The translations under genes and the position numbers were made by a program. A stretch of 35,327 nt of DNA, from NCBI GenBank assembly GCA_003427395.1, contig BFEA01000109.1:2770452-2805778 (forward strand), read 5' to 3'. This DNA is from Chara braunii. Its lineage: Eukaryota; Streptophyta; Charophyceae; Charales; Characeae. Below the pieces are notes generated by a model. That model did not search any database. It was not told where the DNA came from and saw only the letters and a list, made by a program, of their open reading frames with translations. Positions 22,060 through 30,769 of this stretch are shown here, in pieces (position 1 is the first letter of the stretch; each line of letters opens with the position of its first letter).

Positions 22060-22340
22060 TCATTTGATTCGGAACGCTTTAAAACCCCTATTTAGAGTCT
22101 TTCCTTGCCCGAATCCATCGAGATTTGGGCGAGATATATGATTTTTGCTCCGGCCATGGCTCTATTCCCGACATCTCAGCGCACACCATTTCACGTCTAG
22201 CCCCTATTCTACTATCCCAACAGCCGAACTAACCCCGCCATTCAACTCGCCTTACTCCAAAACCCCAATTTCAAGTCTTAATTCGCCCGATTCGATCAAG
22301 GAACGGGCGAGCTATGACTTGTTCCTTCCCACTACTTTAC
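22060..22340 (+). repeat. CCGATTC-hairpin tandem block, copy 1 (two units, about 176 bp)
   Basis: Each unit has a CCAAAACCCC-like leader, then a hairpin about 45 bp later. Hairpin 1: CTTGCCCGAATC (22104-22115) with GATTTGGGCGAG (22122-22133), 12 pairs including two G-T, loop CATCGA. Hairpin 2: TTCGCCCGATTC (22282-22293) with GAACGGGCGAG (22301-22311), 11 pairs and a bulged A at 22290. Related hairpins with different arms occur at 27444-27473 and, inverted, at 30826-30855. The block seems to be the terminal or subterminal part of the large hairpin-rich repeat. Confidence 0.8.
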
Positions 22341-22453
22341 TTCCATTATCTTCTTCGTCCACGTCGTCTTCTTCCTCCCGAATACAATACACCCAAACAG
22401 CTCACTGTCGGATAGCAGTTCGGGTTGTCAAGACCTACTAACCAAGGCCCGCC

Positions 22454-22539
22454 CTCAACTTATACTTGTCATGTTTCTGCAGGGGCCATGCTAATCTTCC
22501 CAGTATCGTTCCAATTTTAACGGATGTCCCGAAGGACAC
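22454..22539 (-). pseudogene. U6 snRNA-like pseudogene
   Basis: On the minus strand the segment reads GTCC-TTCG-GGAC (the U6 5' stem-loop, one pair short), then ACATCCGTTAAAATTGGAAC, GATAC and GAAGATTAGCATGGCCCCTG, which are the core of eukaryotic U6. U6 base-pairs with the 5' splice site and U2/U4 in the spliceosome. Between GATAC and GAAGATTAG the invariant ACAGAGA box reads ACTGGGA, and the following ISL region (normally GCGCAAGGATGACACGCA) is altered. The 3' end after TTGAG does not match U6 and has no terminal T run. I see no TATA plus plant USE upstream. It is therefore a pseudogene, possibly retrotransposed. A tRNA-like element lies just upstream on the same strand. Confidence 0.88.
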
Positions 22540-22560
22540 AAGCGGGGCTGAGCCCACGGC

Positions 22561-22586
22561 ATACCCAACTGCTGAGCAGTTGGTAT
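22561..22586. repeat. Near-perfect palindrome between U6-like and tRNA-like segments
   Basis: AACTGCT and AGCAGTT (22567-22581) surround a single central G. Outer ATACC/GGTAT bases extend the pairing to 12 pairs, with one bulged C on the left. Confidence 0.75.
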
Positions 22587-22589
22587 AGC

Positions 22590-22670
22590 TCTGTAGTCCC
22601 ATATTCAGTGGGGCACGAGCTTGAGCTTATTTTTCAACATTCTATGTGTACCAACTGAGTTGGCCTACTG
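22590..22670 (-). mobile_element. tRNA-like retroposon head, copy 2
   Basis: On the minus strand: CCAACTCAGTTGGTACACAT, then AGAATGTTG, and GCTCAAGCTCGTGCCCC, a degenerate B box, at about the expected distance. The family resemblance to copy 1 is in the A-box side. It is immediately upstream of the U6-like segment on the same strand, so the two may be parts of one composite retroposon. Confidence 0.5.
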
Positions 22671-22782
22671 GTACCTTTGCCAGCCTCGAAACCCACGCCT
22701 GGGCCGTCTCCCAACTGGAACCAAAGGGTATATAGAAATAAGTAAAAATAAAACAAAAATAAAATAACACAGCAAAACGGGG

Positions 22783-22905
22783 AGGGGTTCCACGTGAACA
22801 ACTGTGCACTCAGCACCGCTGCAGGCCTCCCTACAGTGCCCCGGGCCGTTCCGCCCAGGCACAGTTCACATCTTTCGGGCCCCAACGGGCATGCTCACAC
22901 TGCGA
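22783..22905. repeat. GGTTCCACGTGAAC module, copy 1 of a diverged pair
   Basis: GGTTCCACGTGAAC...CTGTGC...CAG...GCTGCAG...GGGCATGC is repeated at about 23210-23340 with moderate divergence (GGTTCCATGTGAAC...GGGCATGCCCAT). Left of this copy is an A-rich TAAAAATAAA tract that also follows tRNA-like copy 3, so these parts belong to one composite repeat. Confidence 0.7.
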
Positions 22906-23209
22906 CTCCAAATCTGCAAAATATGCAGATTTGGGACAGACCAAATTCGAGGCTTTGAGCATGGTTCAGGTCGCACTGCTGTGCCTTTTCAGATGGGACA
23001 AGGCCCTACGTGCCTGCAGCAATGGCAGATTGGTACTTTGCTGGTCCCATGATGCCGGGTGTGCGGCCTATGTTTGGTTGTCGTGAAGAGTAGAAGGGTG
23101 CGGGGCCCGCAACCCTTGCAGCGTGATCCCAGGTGACGCAGGTCCCGCTGCATATCTTGGTGGTAGTAGCAACTCTCAGATAGGAACTTTGAAGACTGGT
23201 GTGGCAAAG
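22906..23209. other. Spacer between module copies, no gene
   Basis: Contains CAAATCTGC...GCAGATTTG near 22911-22933, a short inverted repeat. No gene is seen. Confidence 0.45.
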
Positions 23210-23340
23210 GGTTCCATGTGAACGGCTGCGCATAGTCAGTGTTGCTGCAGCGGCCACTGCCCCCAGTCTCCCGTCCTGCTGTGCCTAGGCATGGTTCACC
23301 ACCTGCGGGTCCCAACCGGGCATGCCCATACTCAAACCTC
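23210..23340. repeat. GGTTCCACGTGAAC module, copy 2
   Basis: Diverged direct copy of 22783-22905, followed on its right by tRNA-like copy 3 and then an A-rich tract. Confidence 0.7.
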
Positions 23341-23399
23341 ACACATCAGACGGTGGTTGGCGGATGGTGCACCCGCGGAGGGTCCCCGCCACTCAAGTT

Positions 23400-23510
23400 T
23401 CTTCCGCCTTGTGGGCTAACCCAACAGGCTCACATGCACGTTGAACTCCTCAGCTTGCGGTTTTAACAATTCATGGGCGTATCAATTGAACCACGCCCCG
23501 CTGGTCCCCG
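23400..23510 (-). mobile_element. tRNA-like retroposon head, copy 3
   Basis: On the minus strand: GCGTGGTTCAATTGATACGC, CCATGAATTGTTAAAACC, then GAGTTCAACGTGC as a B-box-like string. It shares ATGAA-TGTT with copy 1. Stems are not tRNA-grade. Degenerate member of the same SINE-like family. Confidence 0.5.
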
Positions 23511-24340
23511 CACACAACTCCGGTACCAGCGCTGTCGTCGCGCCCCAAAAACGGGACCGGCAACTAAAAATAACTTAGGAGAAATAAAAATAAAGGTAAA
23601 AGTAAAAATACGAACGTCGAAAACTGGTGCCTTAGGAAAGGGAGACCGCCTGTACCACTCTTAGTTCCGCCGACCGGGCCTATGGATGGGCCGACAACAA
23701 AACCAAGGGTGATAGCCCCACTAGACCCTCAACCCCTCGGCATCTTCAGCCGTCCCGATGTTCCATCACTGTCGGTCGTCGCCCTCGATCCCTGTACCGT
23801 CGCTTTGAAAGTCCAATCCCGTTACCAATAGCGCTGGTACCCAAGGCTGAGATGGGCCACTGCAAAATTCAATATAAACTGCTGCCACACGGCACGTGGG
23901 CCAACCAAAATATCCCAAGTCCACTCCTTCGCCTAGGAACCAAACTCACGACTGCCGACCTATGACGCCTGCTGCTCATAGGGCCTGACTCCGTCCACGA
24001 CTGTCAACCTCCTGCATCTACCGCGCGGAGGTCACAGCTTGCGTTCTACTTTCTCTCGCACACCCCAATCACTGCCCAAAGCAACACCACTTCCGATGAC
24101 GCATGCAGTATGAACACAGATGTACCATGGTCACTTCAGAAAAATCTTCCCTAGTTTTAATCAAAGCCAAAAAAAAATTGCCGGCGGAAACGTCGACCCT
24201 ATAATATCAAAATAAGAATCATTATGAGTGCCTCAAAGTTGCGCGCCCACCTATGCATTGCTTCTAGTCAACCATTCAGTCAGTGTGAACAAAACACAAC
24301 AGTGATTCAGTTTACTCAAATTTCAAACAGAACGTATTTT
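23511..24340. other. No gene recognised
   Basis: An A-rich tract (about 23563-23612) is followed by C-rich, otherwise featureless DNA. Confidence 0.4.
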
Positions 24341-24396
24341 CTGTCACTTGCAAAAACCAGGGCGGATACCCTTGTAAGGGTATTCACGCCGACAAC
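24341..24396 (+). repeat. ATACCC-palindrome interspersed element, copy 2
   Basis: CTGTCACTTGCAAAAACCAG, GGCGG, the perfect-arm palindrome ATACCCTTGTAAGGGTAT (24366-24383) and a GACAACG end. Same orientation as 31601-31656 and opposite to 2181-2240. Confidence 0.88.
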
Positions 24397-24501
24397 GCTC
24401 TTTAGAAAATGAGACTTTCCATATTTTTACGAAGCCATATATAAACTTAGACAAGTTAAAATTTGAAAAGTCGAATTTTGACCAACTCCTTGATTTCGTA
24501 G

Positions 24502-24530
24502 AAATTTCGGCAGCGCTTCCCGTAGAGAAA
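24502..24530 (+). repeat. TTTCGGCAGCGCTTCC motif, single unit
   Basis: AAATTTCGGCAGCGCTTCCC followed by GTAGAGAAA. It marks the start of the second element copy whose hairpin array begins about 350 bp later. A similar leader (AACTCC...GTAGAAATTTCGG) precedes units in the other blocks. Confidence 0.8.
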
Positions 24531-24857
24531 GTAGCTTACTAAAATTTATACAAGACCAAGTATATAAAAAAAATGATTATAAAAAATGCAAAGTTTAACC
24601 TAAGTAAAAAAAACTTAGCTCATAAAATGCAAGAATTTAACTAACTCCTGTGGTTCTAGCACATGGCGAGCAACTAAAACAACTACATGTCAAACTAAAA
24701 CTCAAACAAAGTAGTAATCTCACTCAGCCACATGCAAGGTCAAACCATAAAAGTAAGTACTCTCACGAACCCCAAGTCAACATGGTCAAACAATAGTTCG
24801 TAATCTTTCAATGATTTATCCCTTGTACCTTAGCTTACATAAAGCGTAAGGCTAGAG
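24531..24857. other. Linker before second hairpin array, no gene
   Basis: AT-rich. It contains CTAGCACATGGCGAGCAACTAA, with a counterpart CTAGCACTCGGCGAACACCTAG before the first array near 16867. Confidence 0.4.
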
Positions 24858-25575
24858 CATCCAATCTTATGGAAACTTCAAGTTGCCTAACTTAATAATT
24901 GAGTATACACAAACACAGAGCACTACAATTTTTCTCTTCGTTGGGCATAGACTAGGCGGTCCAACCTAGGCGCCCTGAATTATTTAAGAACTTTAAGTAT
25001 CCAAGTTATATATAATAATCGGCACTTAGTCTTTTAAGGTAACATATCATCGAACCGATCATCTTAGATCAAGGTTCAACCTGCCCCTTCTTACCACAAG
25101 TTTATTCTTAATTCTTACTCTCTTCAATTAGTGATAAGTTATAGTCAGACCATCCAATTTTATGAAAAAATATCCGACTATCTTGTTCATAAATAAAATA
25201 GTATAAAAATATAAACAAATTTATCTTTTTTGTTTTAGCATGTACGTGACTCCAGACCAGACATTCCAATCTTATGGGAATATGTCCAGCCCTTTGCCTC
25301 AATTTCATTCATAATAAAACAAGAGGGAGTCGGAGTCATCCAATCTTATGGAACATGTCAAACTCTCTTTCAGAAACTATTAAGCACAAGAAAACCCAAA
25401 TAAAAGAATGCAACAAAGCCATCAAATCTTATGAAAAAATGCTTGGTCCCTGAAAGTCGAACACAAGCAGCCCTCTCAAGTCAAAGCAACCAGACCACCC
25501 AATCTTATGAGAATCTGTCTGGTCCTTCGGACAATAGAAAATAAACATAGCACTGGACCTTCCAATCTTATGGAG
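24858..25575 (+). repeat. Hairpin array with CATCCAATCTTATGG core and variable complementary arms
   Basis: Seven cores lie near 24858, 25150, 25263, 25336, 25420, 25498 and 25560. Complementary arms: ATAGTC (25141-25146) with GACTAT (25176-25181); GACAT (25260-25264) with ATGTC (25282-25286); AAGC (25416-25419) with GCTT (25441-25444); and ACCAGAC (25489-25495) with GTCTGGT (25517-25523). The core differs from that of the array at 17041, but position, spacing of 65-85 bp, following GGTT(G/A)ACCC(G/A)GTCA text and flanking modules are the same, so the arrays appear homologous with different homogenised cores. Confidence 0.82.
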
Positions 25576-25857
25576 ACTCTCTCAGCCTTTGGTTAACCCA
25601 GTCAGACACAAACAATACATCCTTCCTCCCATCTTTCTCCCAGATGCAATCCCTTTTTAGGATCTGTTTTCAGTCAAATAACAAAACTGAAACTGCAACT
25701 TGCATAATTATTAATTTAATTAATTATGGTTTGTCATGAGAGTTAAACTGAAAATCAAAGTAGGGATGCAGACAATATACTCAGCCAAACATAGCAAGAA
25801 ATACAGATAGGAGTTATAGGTGGGTTTATAGAGGGAAAGCAACTGATTACCTCTCAG
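25576..25857. other. Linker after second hairpin array, no gene
   Basis: C-rich CTTCCTCCCATCTTTCTCCC then AT-rich DNA, parallel to 18297-18529. Confidence 0.5.
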
Positions 25858-26110
25858 TTCCCTGCCTCCAGAACTCCTCCTGAGTTCCGACAGAGCTCCC
25901 GCATTCGATGGGCTGGTTCCCCACACAGTCTTGCTGCGGTCCTACGGGGTGCAGTCCCGTTTGCCGCCTTCCTCTTGTAACAAGGATTATGCTGAGATTA
26001 AGGACGACAGAAGATAAGGGGTTTCAGACTTTCGAGCTACAGGAGAAGGACAATTCAATTCTCAGGAGAGGGTCTTGGTTTTTTTACGCGCCTTAGGGCC
26101 CCACAATGGC
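25858..26110 (+). repeat. Conserved post-array segment, copy 2
   Basis: Diverged copy of 18530-18790: TTCCCTGCCTCCAGAACTCC, CGACAGAGCTCCCGCATTCG, GGTCCTACGGGGTGCAGTC, TGCCGCCTTCCTCTTGTAAC and CAGGAGAGGGTC are all in the same order. Its first hairpin is GAACT (25871-25875) with AGTTC (25883-25887), where copy 1 uses a different pair. Confidence 0.82.
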
Positions 26111-27209
26111 AGCCTGAATGGACAACAACTTGATACCGCCTTCAAAACATTAGTCCTCACTTCTGACTAAAACAAGGCTACATGCCACAGGATGACTACT
26201 TCCAAATAGAGTACCCTGTTGTATTCTTACTCGAAATACAGTCACAGCATACTAGCTCCAATGATACGACATGTAGAGCAACATGCAAAGTGGGCAATTT
26301 GACACAGTAGTCAATGTGAGCACTAGACGAAATGCAGCAACAATCGTTTATGATTTTTTTTTTTTTTTTTTCCCCATCTGCCAAGACACAGTAGTTGCTA
26401 CCGTAACGTACCACCACAAGGCTCGACAACAGAACCCGACCGCCCATTAAAGTACAACCTCTAACTATGGAAAGTTGAGCCCGTGTAGCAGTTGTACACG
26501 GCAGGTGTATCAACCCGATAACTTTCAAACGATGGTGCGCAGCAACTGTAGCATTCCTCGCTTGGTCAGTGAAGCAGGCTCAGCCGCAACGAGTGGATGG
26601 ATTTCAGTTCAAGCGTAGCTATCAACCCTTGAGCTTGGCAATCAAAGATCAACAATCCACTCATAATAACCCTAGTACTTCGCAATGTGCACCACCAGAT
26701 GTCCTGCATAGGTAGACAACAAAAACACGCAGCAAGCACAGTAGACGCAATGACCTTGGTATTTGAATTGCACTCTCCCCGTAACAACGCCTGTTTCAGA
26801 CGTCCATTTGTGCATGCGAAATTTGAAGAAGGAGCCATCGCTACACAAAGACAGATGCGAAATGTCTAGGCGCAGAGCTGCACGCATGGCTCCACCCGCT
26901 ATGCCACCCAAGAGCGAACCCCCCTCCTTCTTTATGGGGACCAAGTTCACCCTTCTGCTAAGGACGAACTCGGCCCGATGCTGTGACGTCTCCGAATCCG
27001 CGATGGCAAGTGTCCCTGCCACTGTAGAGGACACACCCAAAGCCAAACAATCACGATATAAGACGATGGCTCCCACCACTGGTGAACGGGAGGAGCAGCC
27101 TGCGTACCAGTGTACCTAAAACAAAAGCCAACCAGATAGATCCATCAACCGAACCTCTCCAATCAGCGCAATCTATAGTCAAACAGACCAAAGTCTAACC
27201 CCTTACCTT
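26111..27209. other. No gene recognised; T18 run at 26354-26371
   Basis: Overlapping open frames of 90-135 residues cross 26566-27119 on both strands, with no recognisable domain. A poly(T) run at 26354-26371 could mark a minus-strand retroposon tail, but no body could be matched. Confidence 0.35.
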
Positions 27210-27660
27210 CTCAATCTAACATCTCCACTTGATTCGCCTTATAGGGAAACCCCTAACTACACCTTCCCTCCTTCAAATCTGATTCCAAATAAGCAGGATA
27301 TGCCCGTTTTTTCTTTCTCTTCTTCCATAGTTAGGCGCATCACTTTTTTTATCTAACTCTCATCCTACTGACCTAGTACTAAAACTAACATCGGACTCGG
27401 ATTTGAAATCGCTCGTTCCTAAAACCCCCACAACACTACTTTCCTTAGCCGATTTCATTGAGAAACGACTAAGTTTCGCGATAATCATTCCCTCTCATCC
27501 TTGCCATCGTTCCTACTCCGTGCAAGTCGTTTTTCTTTCACCTTACTTTTTATTCACTCTCTCCTCAAACTAACCACAGATTCGTATTCGCTACCCCTCG
27601 AAAACCCTATATCCTTTTTTTCCCTTCCTAAATCCGCGAAGAATCGGGCAAACAACCCAT
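27210..27660 (+). repeat. CCGATTTC-hairpin tandem block, copy 2 (three units, about 185 bp)
   Basis: Leaders of the type TTCGCCTTA...AAACCCC begin near 27230, 27405 and 27590. The middle unit has the clearest hairpin: CTTAGCCGATTTC (27444-27456) with GAGAAACGACTAAG (27460-27473). This has one C-A mismatch and the same bulged A (27452) as the second hairpin of copy 1. The third unit (AATCCGCGAAGAATCGGGC) is decayed. Order relative to the post-array segment matches copy 1, though the intervening distance is shorter. Confidence 0.75.
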
Positions 27661-27769
27661 CCGTGGTTGCGCTGAGCTAGTCTTCACCCATCTCTACTTT
27701 GACTGTACCTGGCGTAGAGCCTTAGTCAGGTTCCTTCATCCTCTTCCCTACTACCTTTCTACAGTTGAG
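27661..27769. other. Linker, no gene
   Basis: Nothing supportable. Confidence 0.4.
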
Positions 27770-28240
27770 TCTTGGACCTAGCGCTATTGGTTACTGTGTC
27801 GGACTTCCATCAGGAGGATTAAGAGATTGACACCGAGCGGCAAAGACACAAGAATATCAAAATAGCCCGGAGGACCCAACGGGGCTATCTCCCTTGTTTT
27901 TTGCCGTCGGCGGTATTAGTACAGTGCTAACATTTTCTTTTTCCTCGTTTCTCATATTCTGACGATTAAAAGTCTCTAAGTATTTTTATTATTTATTGTT
28001 TTTTTTTTTTTTTTTTTTTTTTTTATTTTATTATTATTATTTTGCTCCGGTGCTCCTTGACTCAGGCCTGACGTTGGATTTGCAGATCGTCTCTACGACT
28101 GTGGGCCTTTAGCACGGTCTTTTTCTGTTGACCTTTGGGTTCCTTGTGTGTTCGGGATGCTGGGGAAGGTCCTTGGTCCCACCGTCTTAAGATGAGGACC
28201 GAGGAAGTCGACGTGTGTGGAAGCCAGTGGGTGGTTAGCC
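27770..28240 (+). repeat. GTCGGACTTCCATC segment, copy 1 of a direct pair
   Basis: Contains TGTCGGACTTCCATCAGGAG, GAGCGGC, TATTTTTATTATTTATTG, CTCCTTGACTCA, GTTGACCT and ACCGTCTTAAGATG-GGACCGA in this order. The same order recurs at 29350-29760. Near its end CCTTGGTCC (28171-28179) pairs with GGACCGAGG (28196-28204), with one T-G. It includes a 26-base T run (27999-28024) absent from copy 2. Confidence 0.78.
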
Positions 28241-28667
28241 CACGAAGCGGAAGAAACCTGAATGGCGTGGGTCGCTACAAGTGCACCGTCGGCCAGACAT
28301 GATTAGCCGTAAGAGTTTGAGTGTGGGTATGTCATTGGGACCCCGAGAGCGACGAGTTGACTCTAGGCGGGGCAGCTCAGGGCACAGCAGTAGGGGCCGC
28401 AGGCAGGGCACCACGGCCAGCCACGTGGGTCCCCTTCTTCACTTCGACATGCAAAGTCCTCAATTAAGTATTTTGTTGTTATCGTGGAGAACCGTACTAG
28501 GCGTAGTTCACCAAGGTCCACTTATACGCCCTGTCGCAGGGACGCACCCCGACTCCTCGACGCTATCTGCATGGGGGGGGTGCCTGTTGAGAGACCGAAG
28601 GGTGATAAGCCACGGGGCGGCACACTTGGAACCCGCCATTGGCCTCAGTCTTCGAAACTCTCGGCTC
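28241..28667. other. No gene recognised
   Basis: GC-rich. A weak resemblance (GGGGCCGCAGGCAGGG versus GGGCCGCTATTGCGGCTGCC) to 29930-30005 suggests that the direct pair extends this far. Confidence 0.35.
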
Positions 28668-28723
28668 GGGGGGGGGGGGGGGGGGGGGTGGGCGGGGCGG
28701 GCGCCCCCCCCGGGGGGGGGCCC

Positions 28724-28779
<56 letters not shown>
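28668..28779. repeat. Poly(G) tract (21 G, mixed G/C, then 54 G)
   Basis: G runs at 28668-28688 and 28726-28779 flank a short G/C-only stretch. All open frames through this point translate to meaningless Gly or Pro strings. Very long G runs are a known false call of two-colour sequencing chemistry, and true 54-base G tracts are rare. So this may be an artefact or a badly resolved GC-rich gap fill. If real it would form G-quadruplexes. Confidence 0.9.
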
Positions 28780-28782
<3 letters not shown>

Positions 28783-29349
28783 CTACGACGGCGACCCATA
28801 GCCGGCCAGCGTCCTCCTGGCCGCTGGCTCGAACGGTCGCGCGTAGATCGGGCGTTTCTGCGCCAGGTGCTGTCGAGCGGATTGTTTCGGTAGATAAGTG
28901 GTTACACAAGCAGATTTCGACTTCCTTGACCACTTAGCTCCGACCTGTATCGATATGTGCCGTTATAGCGCACTAGATAGCGCATTTGTATGCGACAAAA
29001 ATTAAGTTTGGTTTCAAGTCTCAGTATACCGCGCAAGGCGCGGCTGAGTCTGCGGTTGACGTTTGACATGATGGTTGACTAGAATAGAGAGTGTGCGAGC
29101 GCGTAGATTTAAGGCGCGCGTGATCTGTTTCCCCTTTGATGGTTGTGGAAGTCGGCGTTGGTCGCCGACCAGATTTTTAATTTTTGATTAAACCAGGATT
29201 GAATAGATTTTTTGTCGTTTGATTGGTGCACTTACCGATGACTCGTGAGTACGTACGGAGGACCACATCGACAACAATGCAACTTGGAAATATCTCGATA
29301 GATTCGCACGTCGTGGAGTATCCGCTTATTTAAGCGTTCGTCAGAACTA
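28780..29349. other. No gene recognised
   Basis: Mixed-composition DNA between the two direct-pair segments. No feature is seen. Confidence 0.4.
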
Positions 29350-29760
29350 GGCACAACCTTTGGCCTAGCAGTAGGAATTGCTGCGTCGGACTTTCATCTG
29401 AGAGACTCAAGGATCGAGATCGAGCGGCGGCAACGAGGGGATATCAGAGTAGCTCGAGGAGACCGAGCAGTTGAGGGTCCAGCGAGGCTATCCTCCTCAG
29501 CTTTGCAGTCGGCAGAGTCGAGTCCCAGGTATTTTGATATTTTTATTACTGACTTTATTTATTTATTGTTTTGCTTAGGTATTCCTTGACTCAAACGCGA
29601 CGCGGGAGTCGGAGGCCGTTGCAATGGTCGGGGATCTTGAGCGGGTGTCTCCTTTTGGTTGACCTACGAGTTCGTGCGTGCCTGGGCTTTGGCAAAATTT
29701 CCCTACCCCGACCGTCTTGAAAGATGGACCGAAGAGGTCAACGCATGAAGAGTAGTGAGG
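29350..29760 (+). repeat. GTCGGACTTTCATC segment, copy 2 of a direct pair
   Basis: Diverged copy of 27770-28240, about 1.58 kb downstream. Hairpin text near the end is CCGTCTT/AAGATGG (with one G-T), in a different register from copy 1. Confidence 0.78.
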
Positions 29761-30159
29761 ACTGGTGTCGTAGTTTCCCCCCGTTCCCCATTCAGAGAGC
29801 GTCGATAGTTTAAAGTGGAAGGGAATGTGGGGCTACAATATGAGACGGGGTGGAGTCGCGGTAGGCGCACGGTCCACCACCCACCATAGTAGAACGGAGA
29901 ACATTCAGAGGGGCCTGCACGCATGGGTCTGTATGAGGACCATGCCCGCCCGAGGCGAGCAGAGCGGCCTGGGGAACTGTAGGAGGGCCGCTATTGCGGC
30001 TGCCTGAAAACCCCTTTCGACATCGGTCCTCAAAGTTCTCATTTTGAGTATCGCTACTACCACCCTGATCTGCACCGGGACCTGTCTCACTACGGGCATA
30101 TGCTACAAAGCTTGCAGCAGGGGCCGCGCCTCCGACCCTGCGAGCTGCCTGCCTGTGTG
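29761..30159. other. No gene recognised
   Basis: GC-rich, with GGCCGCTATTGCGGC as a small hairpin near 29986-30001. Confidence 0.4.
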
Positions 30160-30350
30160 GGAATTTGCCTGTTTAGAGGGGGGTGAGGCGGTGATGAACT
30201 CCGCCTGAGCAGAATGAGCCAGAGGAGATAGTGGCAAGGCAGCAGTGGCATTGTCGTGCCAATCGTCGTAGGACTTCGGTATAGGGGCGAAAGACTAAGC
30301 GGCTCATCTAGTAGCTGGTTCCCTTAGAAGTTTCCCTCGGGCTAGCTGGG
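30160..30350 (+). pseudogene. Fragment of cytosolic large-subunit (25S/28S) rRNA, decayed
   Basis: GGTATAGGGGCGAAAGACTA (30279-30298), CATCTAGTAGCTGGTTCCCT and GAAGTTTCCCTC, followed by GCTAGCTGG, match a conserved block of eukaryotic LSU rRNA in order. They carry substitutions at normally invariant places (AAGCGGCTC where TAATCGAACC is usual, TTAGAAG for CCGAAG). Weaker agreement extends left through CGCCTGAGCAG, GCCAGAGGA and CGTGCCAATCGTCGTAGGACTT. Neither edge continues into further rRNA. It is a dispersed fragment, not a working rDNA unit, and its bacterial or organellar counterparts would read differently. The left boundary is uncertain. Confidence 0.87.
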
Positions 30351-30769
30351 GTTGTTGGGGCACGCGGCCGTAGGACCGCGCGCTACAACGAATAGGCTGG
30401 TGGAGGAGTATGTGACTATAGTAGAGGCTGCGACAGGACGGGGTGGACCTGGTCCGCCAAACTGCGGGGGGCGCCGTAGGACCACTGCAGTTGGTTGCTG
30501 CGTTAGCAATTGGAGGAAATGGCGAGTCTGGCCAAGGGAAGAAATTGAAAAAGTGGACCCGGGCGCAGTTTTGCGCCGGGTACATTCAACAGGGGAAGGA
30601 GGGAGATGGTGAGCCGGTGAGCCAGGGCGCAGCGGAGAACAGAGAGCGCTCGCCATACTCCATGGGGTTAGGTAAGTGGAAGGTGGTTTCAAGGGGTTTT
30701 GCCCCGGGCGAGCAAGCTAGTCCTGTTACATGAGGTGGTAGGTTAGTAAGTTAGAAGTTAGTGAAGGAA
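30351..30769. other. No gene recognised
   Basis: GC-rich DNA with overlapping open frames on both strands of no known family. Confidence 0.4.

Noticed and set aside
22454-22539. Functional U6 snRNA gene
   Set aside because: The invariant ACAGAGA box and the internal stem-loop region are altered, the 3' end is missing with no T-run terminator, and no plant pol III promoter pair is visible upstream.
26566-27119. Overlapping frames of 90-135 residues on both strands as a gene
   Set aside because: No domain, frames on opposite strands are equally open, and position is inside a repeat copy. Coding cannot be supported.
28281-28937. 218-residue glycine-rich protein and proline-rich frames on the opposite strand
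   Set aside because: The Gly/Pro runs are the translation of the poly(G) tract, which is probably an artefact. The flanks match nothing.
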